From: Bradyrhizobium sp. CCBAU 53340
Lineage (GTDB): Bacteria > Pseudomonadota > Alphaproteobacteria > Rhizobiales > Xanthobacteraceae
Assembly: GCF_015291645.1 (NCBI RefSeq)
Contig: NZ_CP030055.1
Span: forward strand, 1,426,001-1,490,000
Length of the DNA stretch: 64,000 nt
Direction: 5' to 3'
Made by a program: the position numbers and the translations under genes. Positions 46,229 to 56,424 of this stretch are shown here, one piece after another (position 1 is the stretch's first letter; each line of letters starts with the position of its first letter). Under the pieces are notes generated by a model, which ran no database searches, was not told where the DNA came from, and saw nothing but the letters and a program-made list of their open reading frames with translations.

Positions 46229-47233
46229 ATGTCGCTGTTGCGGGTCGAGAATCTCCGGACCTATTTCGACACGCGATCCGGAGTGATGAAGGCCGTCGAC
46301 GGCGTTGATCTCGAGGTTCGCGAGGGCACGACGCTTGGGATCGTCGGCGAATCCGGTAGCGGCAAGAGCGTCACCGCGCTCTCGATCATGCGCCTGATCG
46401 AGAAGCCGGGACGCATTCTGTCAGGCAGCCACATCTATTTTGAAGGTGAGGATCTCGCCGCGGTCTCCGAACGGGAGCTCGAGAGGGTCCGGGGAAATCG
46501 CGTGTCGATGGTGTTTCAGGAACCAATGACCTCGCTCAACCCGGTCTATACGGTCGGCAATCAGATCGTCGAAGCCATCAGGCTGCATCGTCGCGTGAGC
46601 GTTCGCGAGGCGCGCGAGCGTGCAATCGAGCTGCTGGAGCTCGTAGGAATTCCCTCGCCCGAGCGTCGTATCGATGCCTTTCCGCACCAGATGTCGGGGG
46701 GAATGCGGCAGCGCGTCATGATAGCGATGGCGCTCGCCTGCGAGCCCAAGCTCTTGATCGCCGATGAGCCGACGACTGCGCTCGACGTCACCATTCAGGC
46801 GCAGATTCTCGAACTGCTCCGGCAATTGCGCGACAAGCTGGCGATGGCGGTGATCCTGATCACCCACGATCTCGGCGTGGTCGCCGAGATGTGCGATGAC
46901 GTTGCGGTGATGTATGCGGGCGAGGTGGTGGAGCGGGGCTCCGTCGACGCCGTCTTCCGCACCCCCCAACACCCCTATACCGAGGCATTGCTGAGGTCGA
47001 TTCCTCTGTTGGGAATGACGCAGGCCGAGCCGCTGAACGTGATCCCCGGTATGGTTCCGAGCGCGCTCCAATGGCCGGTGGGCTGCCGGTTTGCGGCGCG
47101 TTGCAGCCACGCGTTCGACCGTTGCCACCGCGAAGCACCGGAGTTGGTCGCGACCAGCTCGGGATATGCAGCCTGCTGGCTGCGCGGAAATGCACCGGGT
47201 AGCGCCCAACGGGGAGCAGCCAGCAATGCATGA
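46229..47233 (+). CDS. ABC transporter ATPase, DppD type
   Basis: 334 residues. Walker [11 protein letters not shown], signature MSGGMRQR, Walker [15 protein letters not shown], and the oligopeptide C-terminal domain with CRFAARC. ATG 46229 is favoured (GGAG six bases upstream) over 46223. It follows a 253-base gap after the amidase and overlaps the next ATPase gene by eight bases. Confidence 0.92.
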   Translation: MSLLRVENLRTYFDTRSGVMKAVDGVDLEVREGTTLGIVGESGSGKSVTALSIMRLIEKPGRILSGSHIYFEGEDLAAVSERELERVRGNRVSMVFQEPMTSLNPVYTVGNQIVEAIRLHRRVSVREARERAIELLELVGIPSPERRIDAFPHQMSGGMRQRVMIAMALACEPKLLIADEPTTALDVTIQAQILELLRQLRDKLAMAVILITHDLGVVAEMCDDVAVMYAGEVVERGSVDAVFRTPQHPYTEALLRSIPLLGMTQAEPLNVIPGMVPSALQWPVGCRFAARCSHAFDRCHREAPELVATSSGYAACWLRGNAPGSAQRGAASNA

Positions 47234-48197
47234 GCCGTTGTTGAATGCCCGTGGTGTTAAAAAACATTTCCCGATCCGGGGTGGGGTATTGGGACGCAAC
47301 GTCGTCCATGCGCGGGCTGTTGACGGCATAGACTTGAGCGTCGACCCTGGCGAGACGCTTGGCCTGGTCGGCGAATCCGGCAGCGGCAAATCCACACTCG
47401 GACGGATTCTGGTAGGGCTGATGAGGCCGAGCGCCGGAGAGCTGTCGTTCAACGGCACGAAGATGGCCGGTCTGGACGGAGCGGAGCTGCGGCGCTCGCG
47501 GCGTCAAATGCAGTTCATCTTTCAGGATCCGAGCGGATCTCTCGATCCCCGCATGAAGATCCACGAGATCATTGGGGAGGGCCTCGATGCCCAGCGCGTC
47601 GAGCGTCCCGCGCGTGACAGGCTGATCGCCGAAATGCTCGACAGGGTGGGGCTGCGGCGGGAGGCCGCGCAACGCTATCCTCATGAGCTGTCAGGTGGCC
47701 AGCGTCAACGTGTCGGAATTGCACGGGCGCTCGTGCTTCGACCGAGACTCGTGGTTGCCGACGAGCCGGTGTCCGCGCTCGACGTCTCGATTCAATCGCA
47801 GGTGCTGAACCTGCTCGTGGAGCTCAAGCGCGAGCTGCGCCTGACCTACGTCTTCGTCTCGCACAATCTCGCGGCCGTCAGCTATGTCAGCGACCGCATC
47901 GCGGTGATGTATCTCGGCAAACTTGTCGAACTCACATCTGCCGAACGGCTCTGTCGTGCGCCCCTGCATCCCTATACCCAAGCACTATTGTCGGCAGTGC
48001 CGGAGCCGATTCCCGGCCGCCGGCGACAGACCGTCATCTTGCGGGGAGACATTCCCAATCCGATCCAGCCACCCTCCGGGTGCCGCTTTCGAACGCGTTG
48101 TCCGCTGGCACAGCCGATTTGCGCAGAAAAAGAGCCGCAGCTGGTCCCGAGGTTGATTGGCGTCGCAAATCATCTCGTTGCCTGCCATTTCGCGTGA
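47226..48197 (+). CDS. ABC transporter ATPase, DppF type
   Basis: 323 residues. [20 protein letters not shown] start, Walker [12 protein letters not shown], signature LSGGQRQR, Walker [15 protein letters not shown], and a C-terminal oligopeptide-transporter domain with [14 protein letters not shown]. Second ATPase of the heterodimer; completes the SBP-permease-permease-ATPase-ATPase set. Last gene of the block. Confidence 0.93.
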   Translation: MHEPLLNARGVKKHFPIRGGVLGRNVVHARAVDGIDLSVDPGETLGLVGESGSGKSTLGRILVGLMRPSAGELSFNGTKMAGLDGAELRRSRRQMQFIFQDPSGSLDPRMKIHEIIGEGLDAQRVERPARDRLIAEMLDRVGLRREAAQRYPHELSGGQRQRVGIARALVLRPRLVVADEPVSALDVSIQSQVLNLLVELKRELRLTYVFVSHNLAAVSYVSDRIAVMYLGKLVELTSAERLCRAPLHPYTQALLSAVPEPIPGRRRQTVILRGDIPNPIQPPSGCRFRTRCPLAQPICAEKEPQLVPRLIGVANHLVACHFA

Positions 48198-48366
48198 CCG
48201 GCTCTGTCACTGGTGCTTCATACCGAGCGTAGAACATCGCGTTCGTCCCACTGCAAGACAGGCGACAACGGCTGTCGCAGCTAGTTTCGTGATGTCACCG
48301 TGGTCATCGCGCTCCTGTTCCAAGACTTGGGCGATCGGCGCTGGCTAGCCTCTATCATTGTGAGCA

Positions 48367-49773
48367 TCACGCATCTTGCGGGGCGGCTGCGCCGGAGATG
48401 CGTCGCCGTGCCGGCAGGAAGAAGCCCGCAATCGCGCCGGCCAGCGAGAGCGTTGCGGCGAGGCTCATCGCCGCAGCAAATCCGCTCTCGAAATGCGCGG
48501 CCGAATCGACCGCACCGTTGGCCGAGAAGCTTGCCACCAGCGCGGCGATGCCGAACATGCCGCCGAGGAAGCGGCCCATGTTGAAGACGCCGGACGCCTT
48601 ACCCATTTCGGTCACCGCGACCGAGCTCAGGATGGCGTTTTGCGCTGCTGGCATCGCCATCGAGACGCCGACGCCGGCCAGCACCAGCGGCGCGACCAAC
48701 GCGGAGTAGGGAACCGCGGCGCTCACGATCTCGGCGATCCAGCCGAGGCCGATCGCCTGCATCAGCAATCCCATCACTACCAGCGGCCGCTCGCCGAGCC
48801 TGTTGACGACTGCGCCGGCTACCGGGGCGGTGACGAACAGCGTCGCTGTCCACGGCAGCAGGCGCAGTCCGGCGCCGAAGGCGTCGAAGCCCAGCGTGAT
48901 CTGCAGAAACTGCGGCAGTAAGAACAATACGCCGTACATCGCGGCATAGAACAGCACGCTTGCCGACATGCCGGAGGCGAGGGCGCGCGATGCAAACAGC
49001 CGCATCGGCACCATCGGCGCGGCCACGCGCAGCTCCCAGAACACGAAGCCGGCTGCGAACACCAGGCCTGACATCAGCGTGGCGGTTACTTCGCCGCTCG
49101 CCCACCCCACAGCGTTGCCGCGCAACAGGCTCCAGACCAGCGCGAGCGCCGCAAGCGCCACGAGCGACAGTCCTGGGATGTCCAATGCGGCGGCCGGTCC
49201 GAAGCTTTCGCGCAGCCGTGCCAGCACCAGGGCGATCGCCATCAGGCCGATCGGTAGGTTGATCCAGAACACCCAGCGCCAGCCGAAATGTTCGGTGATG
49301 AAGCCGCCGATGGCGGGGCCTATGATCAGCGCGCATCCGGTGATGCCGCTGAAGATGCCGAGCGCGCGGGCGCGCTCCTCTCGGCCGAACGTGCCGCTCA
49401 GGATCGCCATCGCGAGCGGCATCACGAGCGCGGCGCCGGCGCCTTGCAGCGCGCGGGCGGCGATCAGTGCGGTGGCATTGCCTGCCAGCGCGCAGGCCAC
49501 TGACGCAACGACGAACAGGGCGATCCCGGTCGCAAACATGCGGCGGCGCCCGAAGCGGTCGCCGAGCGCGGCGCCGGTCAAGAGCAGCACGGCGAAGGTC
49601 AGGTTGAAAGCGTTGACGGTCCATTGCAGCGTCTCGACCGGACTGCCAAATTCGGTACGGATGGCCGCGAATGCCGTCGTGACGATCATGGCGTCCAGCG
49701 CCATCATGAAGGATGCCAGCGCGGTGACGCCAAGCACCCAGCTCTTCTCGGCGCGATTGGTCGGGGTCTGCAT
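48367..49773 (-). CDS. MFS transporter, DHA2 (EmrB/QacA) drug-efflux family
   Basis: 468 residues, about 14 transmembrane helices. Motifs: FMMALDAMIVTTAFAAIRTEFG in helix 1, ALGDRFGRRRMFATG loop, GAGAALVMPLAMAILSG and GPAIGGFITEHFGWRWVFWINLPIG. Proton-driven drug export is usual; substrate unknown. No regulator adjacent. Convergent with the Dpp operon. Confidence 0.9.
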   Translation of the reverse strand: MQTPTNRAEKSWVLGVTALASFMMALDAMIVTTAFAAIRTEFGSPVETLQWTVNAFNLTFAVLLLTGAALGDRFGRRRMFATGIALFVVASVACALAGNATALIAARALQGAGAALVMPLAMAILSGTFGREERARALGIFSGITGCALIIGPAIGGFITEHFGWRWVFWINLPIGLMAIALVLARLRESFGPAAALDIPGLSLVALAALALVWSLLRGNAVGWASGEVTATLMSGLVFAAGFVFWELRVAAPMVPMRLFASRALASGMSASVLFYAAMYGVLFLLPQFLQITLGFDAFGAGLRLLPWTATLFVTAPVAGAVVNRLGERPLVVMGLLMQAIGLGWIAEIVSAAVPYSALVAPLVLAGVGVSMAMPAAQNAILSSVAVTEMGKASGVFNMGRFLGGMFGIAALVASFSANGAVDSAAHFESGFAAAMSLAATLSLAGAIAGFFLPARRRISGAAAPQDA

Positions 49774-50030
49774 TGCCCTCTCTCCTTTTGCGGCGCCGTC
49801 CTGTCGCGGCGCACTCTGCGGGCTAGACGAGGCCGACGGGGCAAAGGGTGCGCCCGGAAATAATTTTTTGCGGGCCGAATCCTTTGGCGGCCGGCGAACG
49901 TCCTTGGGGGTGACGCGGCCATTGACACGAGCTTGAGCCGGGAAAATCGGAGCGCCGGCTTTCCGGCAAGGTCATGACAAAGTGGACGATGCTGCGACGA
50001 GCAACCAGGTGAATAGCTGAGGAGCGCGCG

Positions 50031-50339
50031 ATGCGACGGACGTTGATCAGATACAAGGCCAAGCCGGAGCTGGCCGACAAGAACGCCGAGCTGGTCTCGG
50101 CCGTGTTTGCGGAATTGAAGGCCGCCAGCCCCGATGGCGTTCGCTATCTGACGCTGCGGCTGGAGGACGATACCTTCATCCATTTCGTCGAGGCTGCGGC
50201 CGAAGACGGCTCGAGCCCGATCCCGAAGCTCAAAGCGTTTCAAGCGTTCCAGGACGGCATCCGCGACCGCTGTGCGGAGCCGCCGCTGGTTCGTGATGTG
50301 AGAATCGTCGGCAACTACCGTATGCTGGACGAGTCCTGA
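50031..50339 (+). CDS. Small conserved protein, ABM-like, paired with an ECF sigma factor
   Basis: 102 residues. The start RRTLIRYKAKPELADKNAELVSAVFAELKA and LEDDTFIHFVEA pattern resembles dimeric alpha-beta barrel (antibiotic monooxygenase-like) proteins; no catalytic residue can be named. It ends 20 bases before a sigma-factor gene, so probably one operon. Role unclear: enzyme, stress sensor or partner of the sigma factor. Confidence 0.65.
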   Translation: MRRTLIRYKAKPELADKNAELVSAVFAELKAASPDGVRYLTLRLEDDTFIHFVEAAAEDGSSPIPKLKAFQAFQDGIRDRCAEPPLVRDVRIVGNYRMLDES

Positions 50340-50359
50340 ACAGGCGAGGCGGAGGAACA

Positions 50360-51253
50360 ATGGCGCCAGACCCACTGGCCACCATCGATATCGAGGCCGT
50401 GCTGGCGGGGATGCGACCGAGGCTGCATCGCTATTGCGCCCGCATGGTCGGTTCGGTCATCGACGGTGAGGACGTGCTGCAGGATGCGCTGATCAAGGCG
50501 ATGGAAGCGCTGCAATCGGCCACGCCCGTCGTCGTCCACCCGGAGGGCTGGTTGTTCCGCATCGCGCACAACACCGCGCTGGATTTCCTGCGCCGCCGCA
50601 ACCGGCAGGAGGCGCTTCATTTGGCTGAGGAGGTGGAGGTGATTGCCGACCAGCTCGATGACGTGGCAAGGCGCCAGATCGCCGCGACCAGCCTGCGTAC
50701 CTTCATGCGGCTGCCGGTAGCGCAGCGGTCCAGCGTGATCCTGATGGACGTGCTGGGCTGCTCGCTTGCCGAGGTCTGCGACATCATGGATTTCAGCCTG
50801 CCGGCGGTGAAGGCCGCGCTGCATCGTGGGCGCACGCAGCTGCGTGAGTTCGCCGAGGAGCCGGACGACGCGCCGCAACCGGGCCTCTCGGAAGCCGACC
50901 GCGCGCGGCTCAACGCCTATGTCGGCCATTTCAATGCGCGCGACTTCGACGCCATCCGCGCCATGATCGCCGATGACGTCAGGCTCGAGCTCGTCAATCG
51001 CACCAGGTTGAAAGGCAAGGCCGAGGTGTCGAAATACTTCGGCAATTACGCGAAGGTCAGCGACTGGCACCTGGTGGCCGGACAGGTGGAGGGACGTCCG
51101 GCGATCCTGGTGTTCGATCCCAACGAGCCGAACGGGCCGCCGAAATATTTCATGCTGCTCAAATGGTCCGCCGACAAGCTCGCCACCATCAGGGATTTTC
51201 GTCACGCGGCCTACGTGATCGATGGTGCGGAGTGCGTGGTGGATAGAGGGTGA
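50360..51253 (+). CDS. ECF sigma factor with C-terminal SnoaL-like domain
   Basis: 297 residues. Sigma region 2 (RYCARMVGSVIDGEDVLQDALIKAMEAL, WLFRIAHNTALDFLRRRNR), region 4 (FMRLPVAQRSSVILMDVLGCSLAEVCDIMDFSLPAVKAALHRGRTQLRE), then about 110 residues of SnoaL/NTF2-like domain (YVGHFNARDFDAIRAMIADDVRLELV...). Long ECF sigma factors with such tails are usually controlled by the tail instead of an anti-sigma factor, and none is adjacent here. Confidence 0.88.
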   Translation: MAPDPLATIDIEAVLAGMRPRLHRYCARMVGSVIDGEDVLQDALIKAMEALQSATPVVVHPEGWLFRIAHNTALDFLRRRNRQEALHLAEEVEVIADQLDDVARRQIAATSLRTFMRLPVAQRSSVILMDVLGCSLAEVCDIMDFSLPAVKAALHRGRTQLREFAEEPDDAPQPGLSEADRARLNAYVGHFNARDFDAIRAMIADDVRLELVNRTRLKGKAEVSKYFGNYAKVSDWHLVAGQVEGRPAILVFDPNEPNGPPKYFMLLKWSADKLATIRDFRHAAYVIDGAECVVDRG

Positions 51254-51256
51254 TCG

Positions 51257-53044
51257 TCAGCTTCGATACCAGCTCGCCAAATTCCAGGTGGTGACATCCC
51301 ACCCGGAGATGTCGGTCATGAGGCCATTGACGGCGCCACCGACGATGTAGCGTGACAGCAGCGGCAGGAACACGTTGGCCTCGCAGAAGATCTCGTTGAC
51401 CTTGATCAGCAGCGCGGCGCGCTTGACCGGGTCGAGCTCATTCTGCGCGGTCTTGTAGGCCTTATCGACCTCCGGGTCGGACCAGCGCGAGACGTTGCGG
51501 CCGAGCCATTTGTTGTCCTTGCTTGCGATTTCCCAGGAGACGCATTGGTTCAGGAACCGCTCCGGGTCGGGCTGCGGCTGCGTCGCGTTGTACATCTCCA
51601 TGTCGCAATAGAATTTCGTGTAGGTGTCGGGATTGCCGGCGTCCGACGAGAAGAACACCGATGCGGTGACCGATTTGAGCTCGAGCTCGATGCCGGCCTT
51701 CTGGCAGGCCTGCTTGATGATGGCCTGCGTCTTCTGACGCGGCGCGTTGGTCGAGGTCTGGAACACGTATTTCAGCTGCTTGCCGTCCTTCGCGCGGATG
51801 CCGTCGGGGCCGATCTTCCAGCCGGCCTCGTCGAGGATCTTGTTCGCCTTCTCGATGTTGAACTCGTATTTCAGCCTGCCCGATTTGAACTGCGGGGGCT
51901 GGTTGACGAAGCTCGCCGTGGCGATTGCGGCGCGGCCGTAGATGAACTTCTGGATCCCGTCGCGGTCGATCAGCAGGTTGAGCGCCCGGCGGACGGCCGG
52001 ATCGGACAGTGTCGGGTGTTTTGTCCTGGCGTTGGATCGTTCGCCGTCGACCTCGGTCCAGGGGTCCGTGGTGTTGAGGATGATGAACTCGATGCCGCCG
52101 GCGGTCGTGTACTCGACCTTGCCTTTGCCACCAGTCTCCATGCGCTTGAGGATCTCGTCCTCGACCAGCAGATTCCAGGCATAGTCGTATTCGCCTGTTT
52201 GCAGCACGGCGCGCGCCGCGGAGACCGCATCGCCGCCGCCCTTGATCTCGAATGTATCGAAATAGGGCTGGTTCTTGACGTGATAGTCGGGATTGCGTTC
52301 GGCCCGGAGCAAATCGCCCGGCTTGAACTCGACGAATTTGTAGGGTCCGGTACCGACCGGCTTCAGATTGCCTGGCGCGTCGCGCGATTTCGCACCAGCA
52401 AAGTCGCCGAAATGATGCTTTGGCAGGATCTGGCCGACCGCGCCGATGAAGGGATCGGCCCAGAAGGGGGTTGGGGCCTTGAAGACCACCTTGACGGTGT
52501 GGTCGTCGATCTTCTCGACAATGATGTCCTTGTAGGATCCCGTGGTGTAGGCGGCCGTGGCGAGATCAGCGGCATAGGTCCAAGTGAAGACGACGTCGTC
52601 GGCGGTGAAGGGCTTGCCGTCATGCCATCTCACGCCCTGCTTCAGCTTCCAGATCACGCTGGTGCCGTCAGCAGAGAGACCGCCATTCGCCTTGGTCGGG
52701 ACTTCGGCGGCGAGGCAGGGGATGAGATTGCCCTCCTTGTCCCAGCCGGCAAGCGGCTCGAAGAAGATGCGCGAGGCGACCTGATCCTTGGTGCCGAGCG
52801 CGAAATGCGGATTGAGCAAGGTGGGGGCTTGCCAGACCAGCATCTTGAGCGGACCGCCGCCGCCGGCCTTGGTTGGCTTGTAGGGGAGGGTGGCGTCGGC
52901 CATCGCGACGTCGTTCCAGAGCAGGATCTGGCTCGCAACCGGCGCTGTGATCCCGACCGCGGCCATGGTCTGGATGAACGAGCGCCGCGACAGCGTGCCC
53001 TGCTTAACCCCCGCGATGAACTCGCGGATGTCGTTTTCGTCCAT
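51257..53044 (-). CDS. Peptide-type ABC substrate-binding protein, orphan
   Basis: 595 residues from ATG 53044, with GGAGG just upstream. Twin-arginine signal LSRRSFIQT (18-26), then family 5 segments LKMLVWQAPTLLNPHFA, VRWHDGKPFTADDVVFTW and FIILNTTDPW. No permease or ATPase lies nearby: convergent sigma factor on one side, molybdoenzyme on the other. It may work with a distant transporter. Confidence 0.9.
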   Translation of the reverse strand: MDENDIREFIAGVKQGTLSRRSFIQTMAAVGITAPVASQILLWNDVAMADATLPYKPTKAGGGGPLKMLVWQAPTLLNPHFALGTKDQVASRIFFEPLAGWDKEGNLIPCLAAEVPTKANGGLSADGTSVIWKLKQGVRWHDGKPFTADDVVFTWTYAADLATAAYTTGSYKDIIVEKIDDHTVKVVFKAPTPFWADPFIGAVGQILPKHHFGDFAGAKSRDAPGNLKPVGTGPYKFVEFKPGDLLRAERNPDYHVKNQPYFDTFEIKGGGDAVSAARAVLQTGEYDYAWNLLVEDEILKRMETGGKGKVEYTTAGGIEFIILNTTDPWTEVDGERSNARTKHPTLSDPAVRRALNLLIDRDGIQKFIYGRAAIATASFVNQPPQFKSGRLKYEFNIEKANKILDEAGWKIGPDGIRAKDGKQLKYVFQTSTNAPRQKTQAIIKQACQKAGIELELKSVTASVFFSSDAGNPDTYTKFYCDMEMYNATQPQPDPERFLNQCVSWEIASKDNKWLGRNVSRWSDPEVDKAYKTAQNELDPVKRAALLIKVNEIFCEANVFLPLLSRYIVGGAVNGLMTDISGWDVTTWNLASWYRS

Positions 53045-53435
53045 CAGATGACCTCCACCTGCCACAAGAACAGTCGTCACCGGCCGCCCATCATGTTGCA
53101 TCGGGCACGAGGCGGCAATGCCGACGATGGTGGAGAGTCCTGCGGCGAAATGGCGGGTGCGGGACAACGAGCGCAACTCCCTCCCCGTCATCCTTCGAGG
53201 CTCCGCTCGCGATGCATGCGCATCGCAAGCCTCGCACCTCAGGATGACGGGTCGCTGGAACGCAACGATGAGGCTTGAACTCCGCCACCAAGGGCTGCGA
53301 TCTGCGGGATGCCGCCATGCGCGCAGGTTCCGGGCATCGGTAATCCGTTGCCCTGCGCGCGCGGCCCTCATTATATTGGCGCGATGATTGTGACCGGAGC
53401 TGCCTGCTCGGCGCTCCGTGATTGAGGGCCACGCG
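53045..53435. other. Intergenic region between binding protein and BisC-type gene
   Basis: About 390 bases with no supported gene. Contains the palindromic repeat at 53183-53252; the remainder shows nothing I can name beyond ribosome sites at either end. Confidence 0.6.
53183..53252. repeat. Dispersed palindromic repeat
   Basis: CCCGTCATCCTTCGAGGC is matched, inverted, by CTCAGGATGACGGG with GATGCATGCGCATCG in the middle. Shares its ends with the element at 17793-17837. Confidence 0.65.
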
Positions 53436-55757
53436 ATGGACGATACAATTGGCTTTCCCGACCCCGGCCTGGATTTGTCTGACGGATTCAAGCCGCACAC
53501 CTCGCATTGGGGCGTTTTTTCCGCGCGCAATGGCGAGTCCGGGCTCGAGGTAAGGGCCTATGCGGGCGATCCGGATCCGAACGGCATCATCGACAATTTT
53601 CCGGGTGCGTTGCGCCATCAGGCGCGCATCGCCCAACCGGCCATCCGGCGTGGCTGGCTCGAGCGCGGGCCCGGTCCCGATGACAGGCGCGGCCGCGACG
53701 AATTCGTCTCCGTCAGCTGGGAGAAGGCGCTCGATCTGCTCGGCGACGAGCTGGCACGCATCCGCGACACGCGCGGCCCCGGCGCGGTGTTCGGCGGCTC
53801 CTATGGCTGGTCGAGCGCAGGCCGCCTGCATCACGCGCAGAGCCAGGTCCACCGCTTCCTCAACATCGCCATGGGCGGCTATGTCCGCTCGGTGAACTCC
53901 TATTCGTCCGGCGCGTCCTCGGTGCTGCTGCCGCAGATCCTGGCGGGCTATGAGGACATCACCAAGCGCAACGTCACCTGGCAGCAGATCGCTGAAAAGA
54001 CCGAGATCGTGCTCGCATTCGGCGGCATGGCGCTGAAGAATTCGATGGTGGCCGGCGGCTCCATCAGCAAGCATGTCGAACGCGGCGCTATGCAAGCGGC
54101 GCGCAAGCGCGGCTGCGAGTTCATCCTGATGAGCCCGCTGCGCGAGGACTTGCCGGTGGAAGCCGGTGCCGAATGGATGACATGCATCCCGGGCACCGAC
54201 ACCGCGCTGATGCTCGGCATGGTCCACACGCTGGTCAGCGAAGATTTGCACGACCAGGCTTTCCTCGATCGCTACACCGAGGGCTGGCCGGTGTTCCTGC
54301 GCTATCTCACCGGCGAGAGCGACGGGCAAGCCAAGGACGCCGCATGGGCTGCCGCGATCTGCGGCATCGACGCTGATGCGATCCGCAAGCTGGCGCGGCG
54401 CCTTGTCGGCAAGCGCGCGCTCATTACCATCTCGCATTCGCTGCAGCGCGCCGAGCATGGCGAGCAGCCGGTGTGGATGGGCATGGTGCTGGCGGCGGCA
54501 CTCGGCCAGATCGGTCTTGCCGGCGGCGGTTATGCCTATTCGCTGGGCGCGATCGGCTATTACGGCCGCCGCGTCAACGACCTGCCTGGACCGACGCTGG
54601 GGCAGGGGCGCAACGGCGTCCGTGATTTCATCCCGGTGGCGCGAATCGCCGACATGCTGCTCAACCCTGGAAGCACCTATCGCTACAATGGCGAGACGCG
54701 CACCTATCCTGACATCCGACTGGTCTACTGGGCCGGCGGCAATCCCTTCCATCACCACCAGGACATCAACCGCCTGCGCAAGGCCTTTGCTAAGGTCGAC
54801 ACGCTGGTCGTGCACGAGCTCGCCTGGACCGCGACCGCCCGCCACGCCGACATCGTGCTGCCCTCGACCATGACGCTCGAGCGCGAGGACATCGGCTACT
54901 CCAGCAACGATCCCCTGATGGTCGCGATGCACCGCATCGCCGAGCCGTTCGGGCTCGCCCGCGACGACTACGAGATTTTTGCCGATCTCGCCGATCGCCT
55001 CGGCGCCCGCGAGCCCTTCACGGAGGGGCGCACTTCGCGGCAATGGCTGGAGCATCTCTACGAGCCGGTTCGCGCCTCGCTCGCCAAGCGCGGCCTGGAG
55101 GCCCCGAGCTTCGAGGAATTCTGGAAGCGCGGCAGCCTGGTGGTGCCGCAGCAGCCCGACGATGGCGGCCGCTTGCGCAGTTTCCGCGAAGATCCGGTCG
55201 CGCATCCGCTGCCGACGCCGAGCGGGCGCATCGAGATCTATTCCGCGAAGATCGCCGGCCATGGGGACGCGGATTGTCCGGGCCATCCGGTCTGGCTCGA
55301 GAAGAGCGACATGCCCAAACCCGGCGCGCCGTGCTTCCTCGTCGCCAATCAGCCGGTGACGCGGCTGCACAGCCAGCTCGATTTCGGCGGACATTCGCTG
55401 GGCGCAAAACATCGCGGCCGTGAGGTCGCGCGGATGAATCCGCGTGATGCTGATCCGCGGGGCATCAAGGACTGCGACATCATTCGCCTGTTCAACCAGC
55501 GTGGCGCCTGCCTCGCGGCGGTGCATGTCACCGACGACATTGCGCCCGGCGTCGTGCAACTGCCGACTGGCGCCTGGTACGATCCGATGGACCCGGAGGA
55601 CGATGCGCCGCTCTGCGTTCACGGCAATCCGAACGTGCTCACCCGCGACATCGGCACCTCGTCCTTTGCGCAGGGCTGCACCGGGCAACTCACTACGGTG
55701 GAGGTGGAGAAGTTTACCGGCAACCTGCCGCCGATCCGGGCGTTTGATCCGGTGTAG
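53436..55757 (+). CDS. bisC: Molybdopterin-dependent oxidoreductase, BisC/TorZ type
   Basis: DMSO-reductase family, bis-MGD cofactor, 773 residues from ATG 53436 (GAGGG seven bases before); GTG 53418 possible. No N-terminal iron-sulfur cysteines and no Tat signal, as in cytoplasmic biotin sulfoxide reductase. Likely Mo ligand Ser127 in SYGWSSAGRLHH; further family stretches RSVNSYSSGA, WAGGNPFHHHQDINRL and ARHADIVLPSTMTLERED. Probably reduces biotin or methionine sulfoxide or a similar S/N-oxide. Convergent with a TetR gene. Confidence 0.88.
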   Translation: MDDTIGFPDPGLDLSDGFKPHTSHWGVFSARNGESGLEVRAYAGDPDPNGIIDNFPGALRHQARIAQPAIRRGWLERGPGPDDRRGRDEFVSVSWEKALDLLGDELARIRDTRGPGAVFGGSYGWSSAGRLHHAQSQVHRFLNIAMGGYVRSVNSYSSGASSVLLPQILAGYEDITKRNVTWQQIAEKTEIVLAFGGMALKNSMVAGGSISKHVERGAMQAARKRGCEFILMSPLREDLPVEAGAEWMTCIPGTDTALMLGMVHTLVSEDLHDQAFLDRYTEGWPVFLRYLTGESDGQAKDAAWAAAICGIDADAIRKLARRLVGKRALITISHSLQRAEHGEQPVWMGMVLAAALGQIGLAGGGYAYSLGAIGYYGRRVNDLPGPTLGQGRNGVRDFIPVARIADMLLNPGSTYRYNGETRTYPDIRLVYWAGGNPFHHHQDINRLRKAFAKVDTLVVHELAWTATARHADIVLPSTMTLEREDIGYSSNDPLMVAMHRIAEPFGLARDDYEIFADLADRLGAREPFTEGRTSRQWLEHLYEPVRASLAKRGLEAPSFEEFWKRGSLVVPQQPDDGGRLRSFREDPVAHPLPTPSGRIEIYSAKIAGHGDADCPGHPVWLEKSDMPKPGAPCFLVANQPVTRLHSQLDFGGHSLGAKHRGREVARMNPRDADPRGIKDCDIIRLFNQRGACLAAVHVTDDIAPGVVQLPTGAWYDPMDPEDDAPLCVHGNPNVLTRDIGTSSFAQGCTGQLTTVEVEKFTGNLPPIRAFDPV

Positions 55758-55787
55758 CCACGCATGGCAGCCGGACGTGCGAGCGCG

Positions 55788-56363
55788 TCAGCGCTCGTTC
55801 GCGATTGTCACCGCAGCGTCCACCGCATTCTCCAGGATCTCGTCAGACAATGTCTTGTCGTTGACCGCGCGCGCCAATTGCAGCGCGCCGACCATAGTCG
55901 AATAGACCGTGATCGCCTTGCGCCGTCGCTCGTCTGCGGTACCGTGCCTGATTTGCTCCGCCATCAGCGCGACGATGTCGGAGACCTTGCCGGTAAAGGC
56001 ATCGCGCGTTGCCTTGGGATGCCGCGCGATCTCGGCGACCAGCGCAGCGGTCGGGCAGCCGGTGCCGGCGCGATCGCGGTGTCGCGCTGAGAGATAGTCG
56101 CGGATCACGGTTTCGACCGCGACGCCATTCTCGAGATTGGCCTTGTGCCGCTCCTCGCGCCGGGTGAGTGCATCCAAGAGCACCTCCCGCACCAAATCCT
56201 CCTTGGAGGCGAAGTGGGTGTAGAAGGCGCCGTTGGTGAGACCGGCCTCCGACATGATGCCGGCGAGCCCGACCGCGGCGATCCCGCTCTCGCGGAACTG
56301 CGCCGAGGCGACATCGAGGATGTGCCGGCGGGTCTCGTCCTTGTGTCCTTTTTCGTAGCGCAT
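55788..56363 (-). CDS. TetR-family transcriptional regulator
   Basis: 191 residues. N-terminal helix-turn-helix DETRRHILDVASAQFRESGIAAVGLAGIMSEAGLTNGAFYTHFASKEDLV; C-terminal domain with RDRAGTGCPTAALVAEIARHP typical of a TetR_C subfamily. Start 56363 with GGAGGGAG before it. Divergent from a MATE exporter with a long palindrome between, so it likely represses it. Confidence 0.92.
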   Translation of the reverse strand: MRYEKGHKDETRRHILDVASAQFRESGIAAVGLAGIMSEAGLTNGAFYTHFASKEDLVREVLLDALTRREERHKANLENGVAVETVIRDYLSARHRDRAGTGCPTAALVAEIARHPKATRDAFTGKVSDIVALMAEQIRHGTADERRRKAITVYSTMVGALQLARAVNDKTLSDEILENAVDAAVTIANER

Positions 56364-56424
56364 GGCCTCAACTCCCTCCCGGTGCCCAGCCTGAATTTCA
56401 TGGCCACGACATCGTGAGCGATTT

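Noticed and set aside
53091..55688. Long open frame opposite the BisC-type gene
   Set aside because: Antisense shadow of a clear molybdoenzyme gene.
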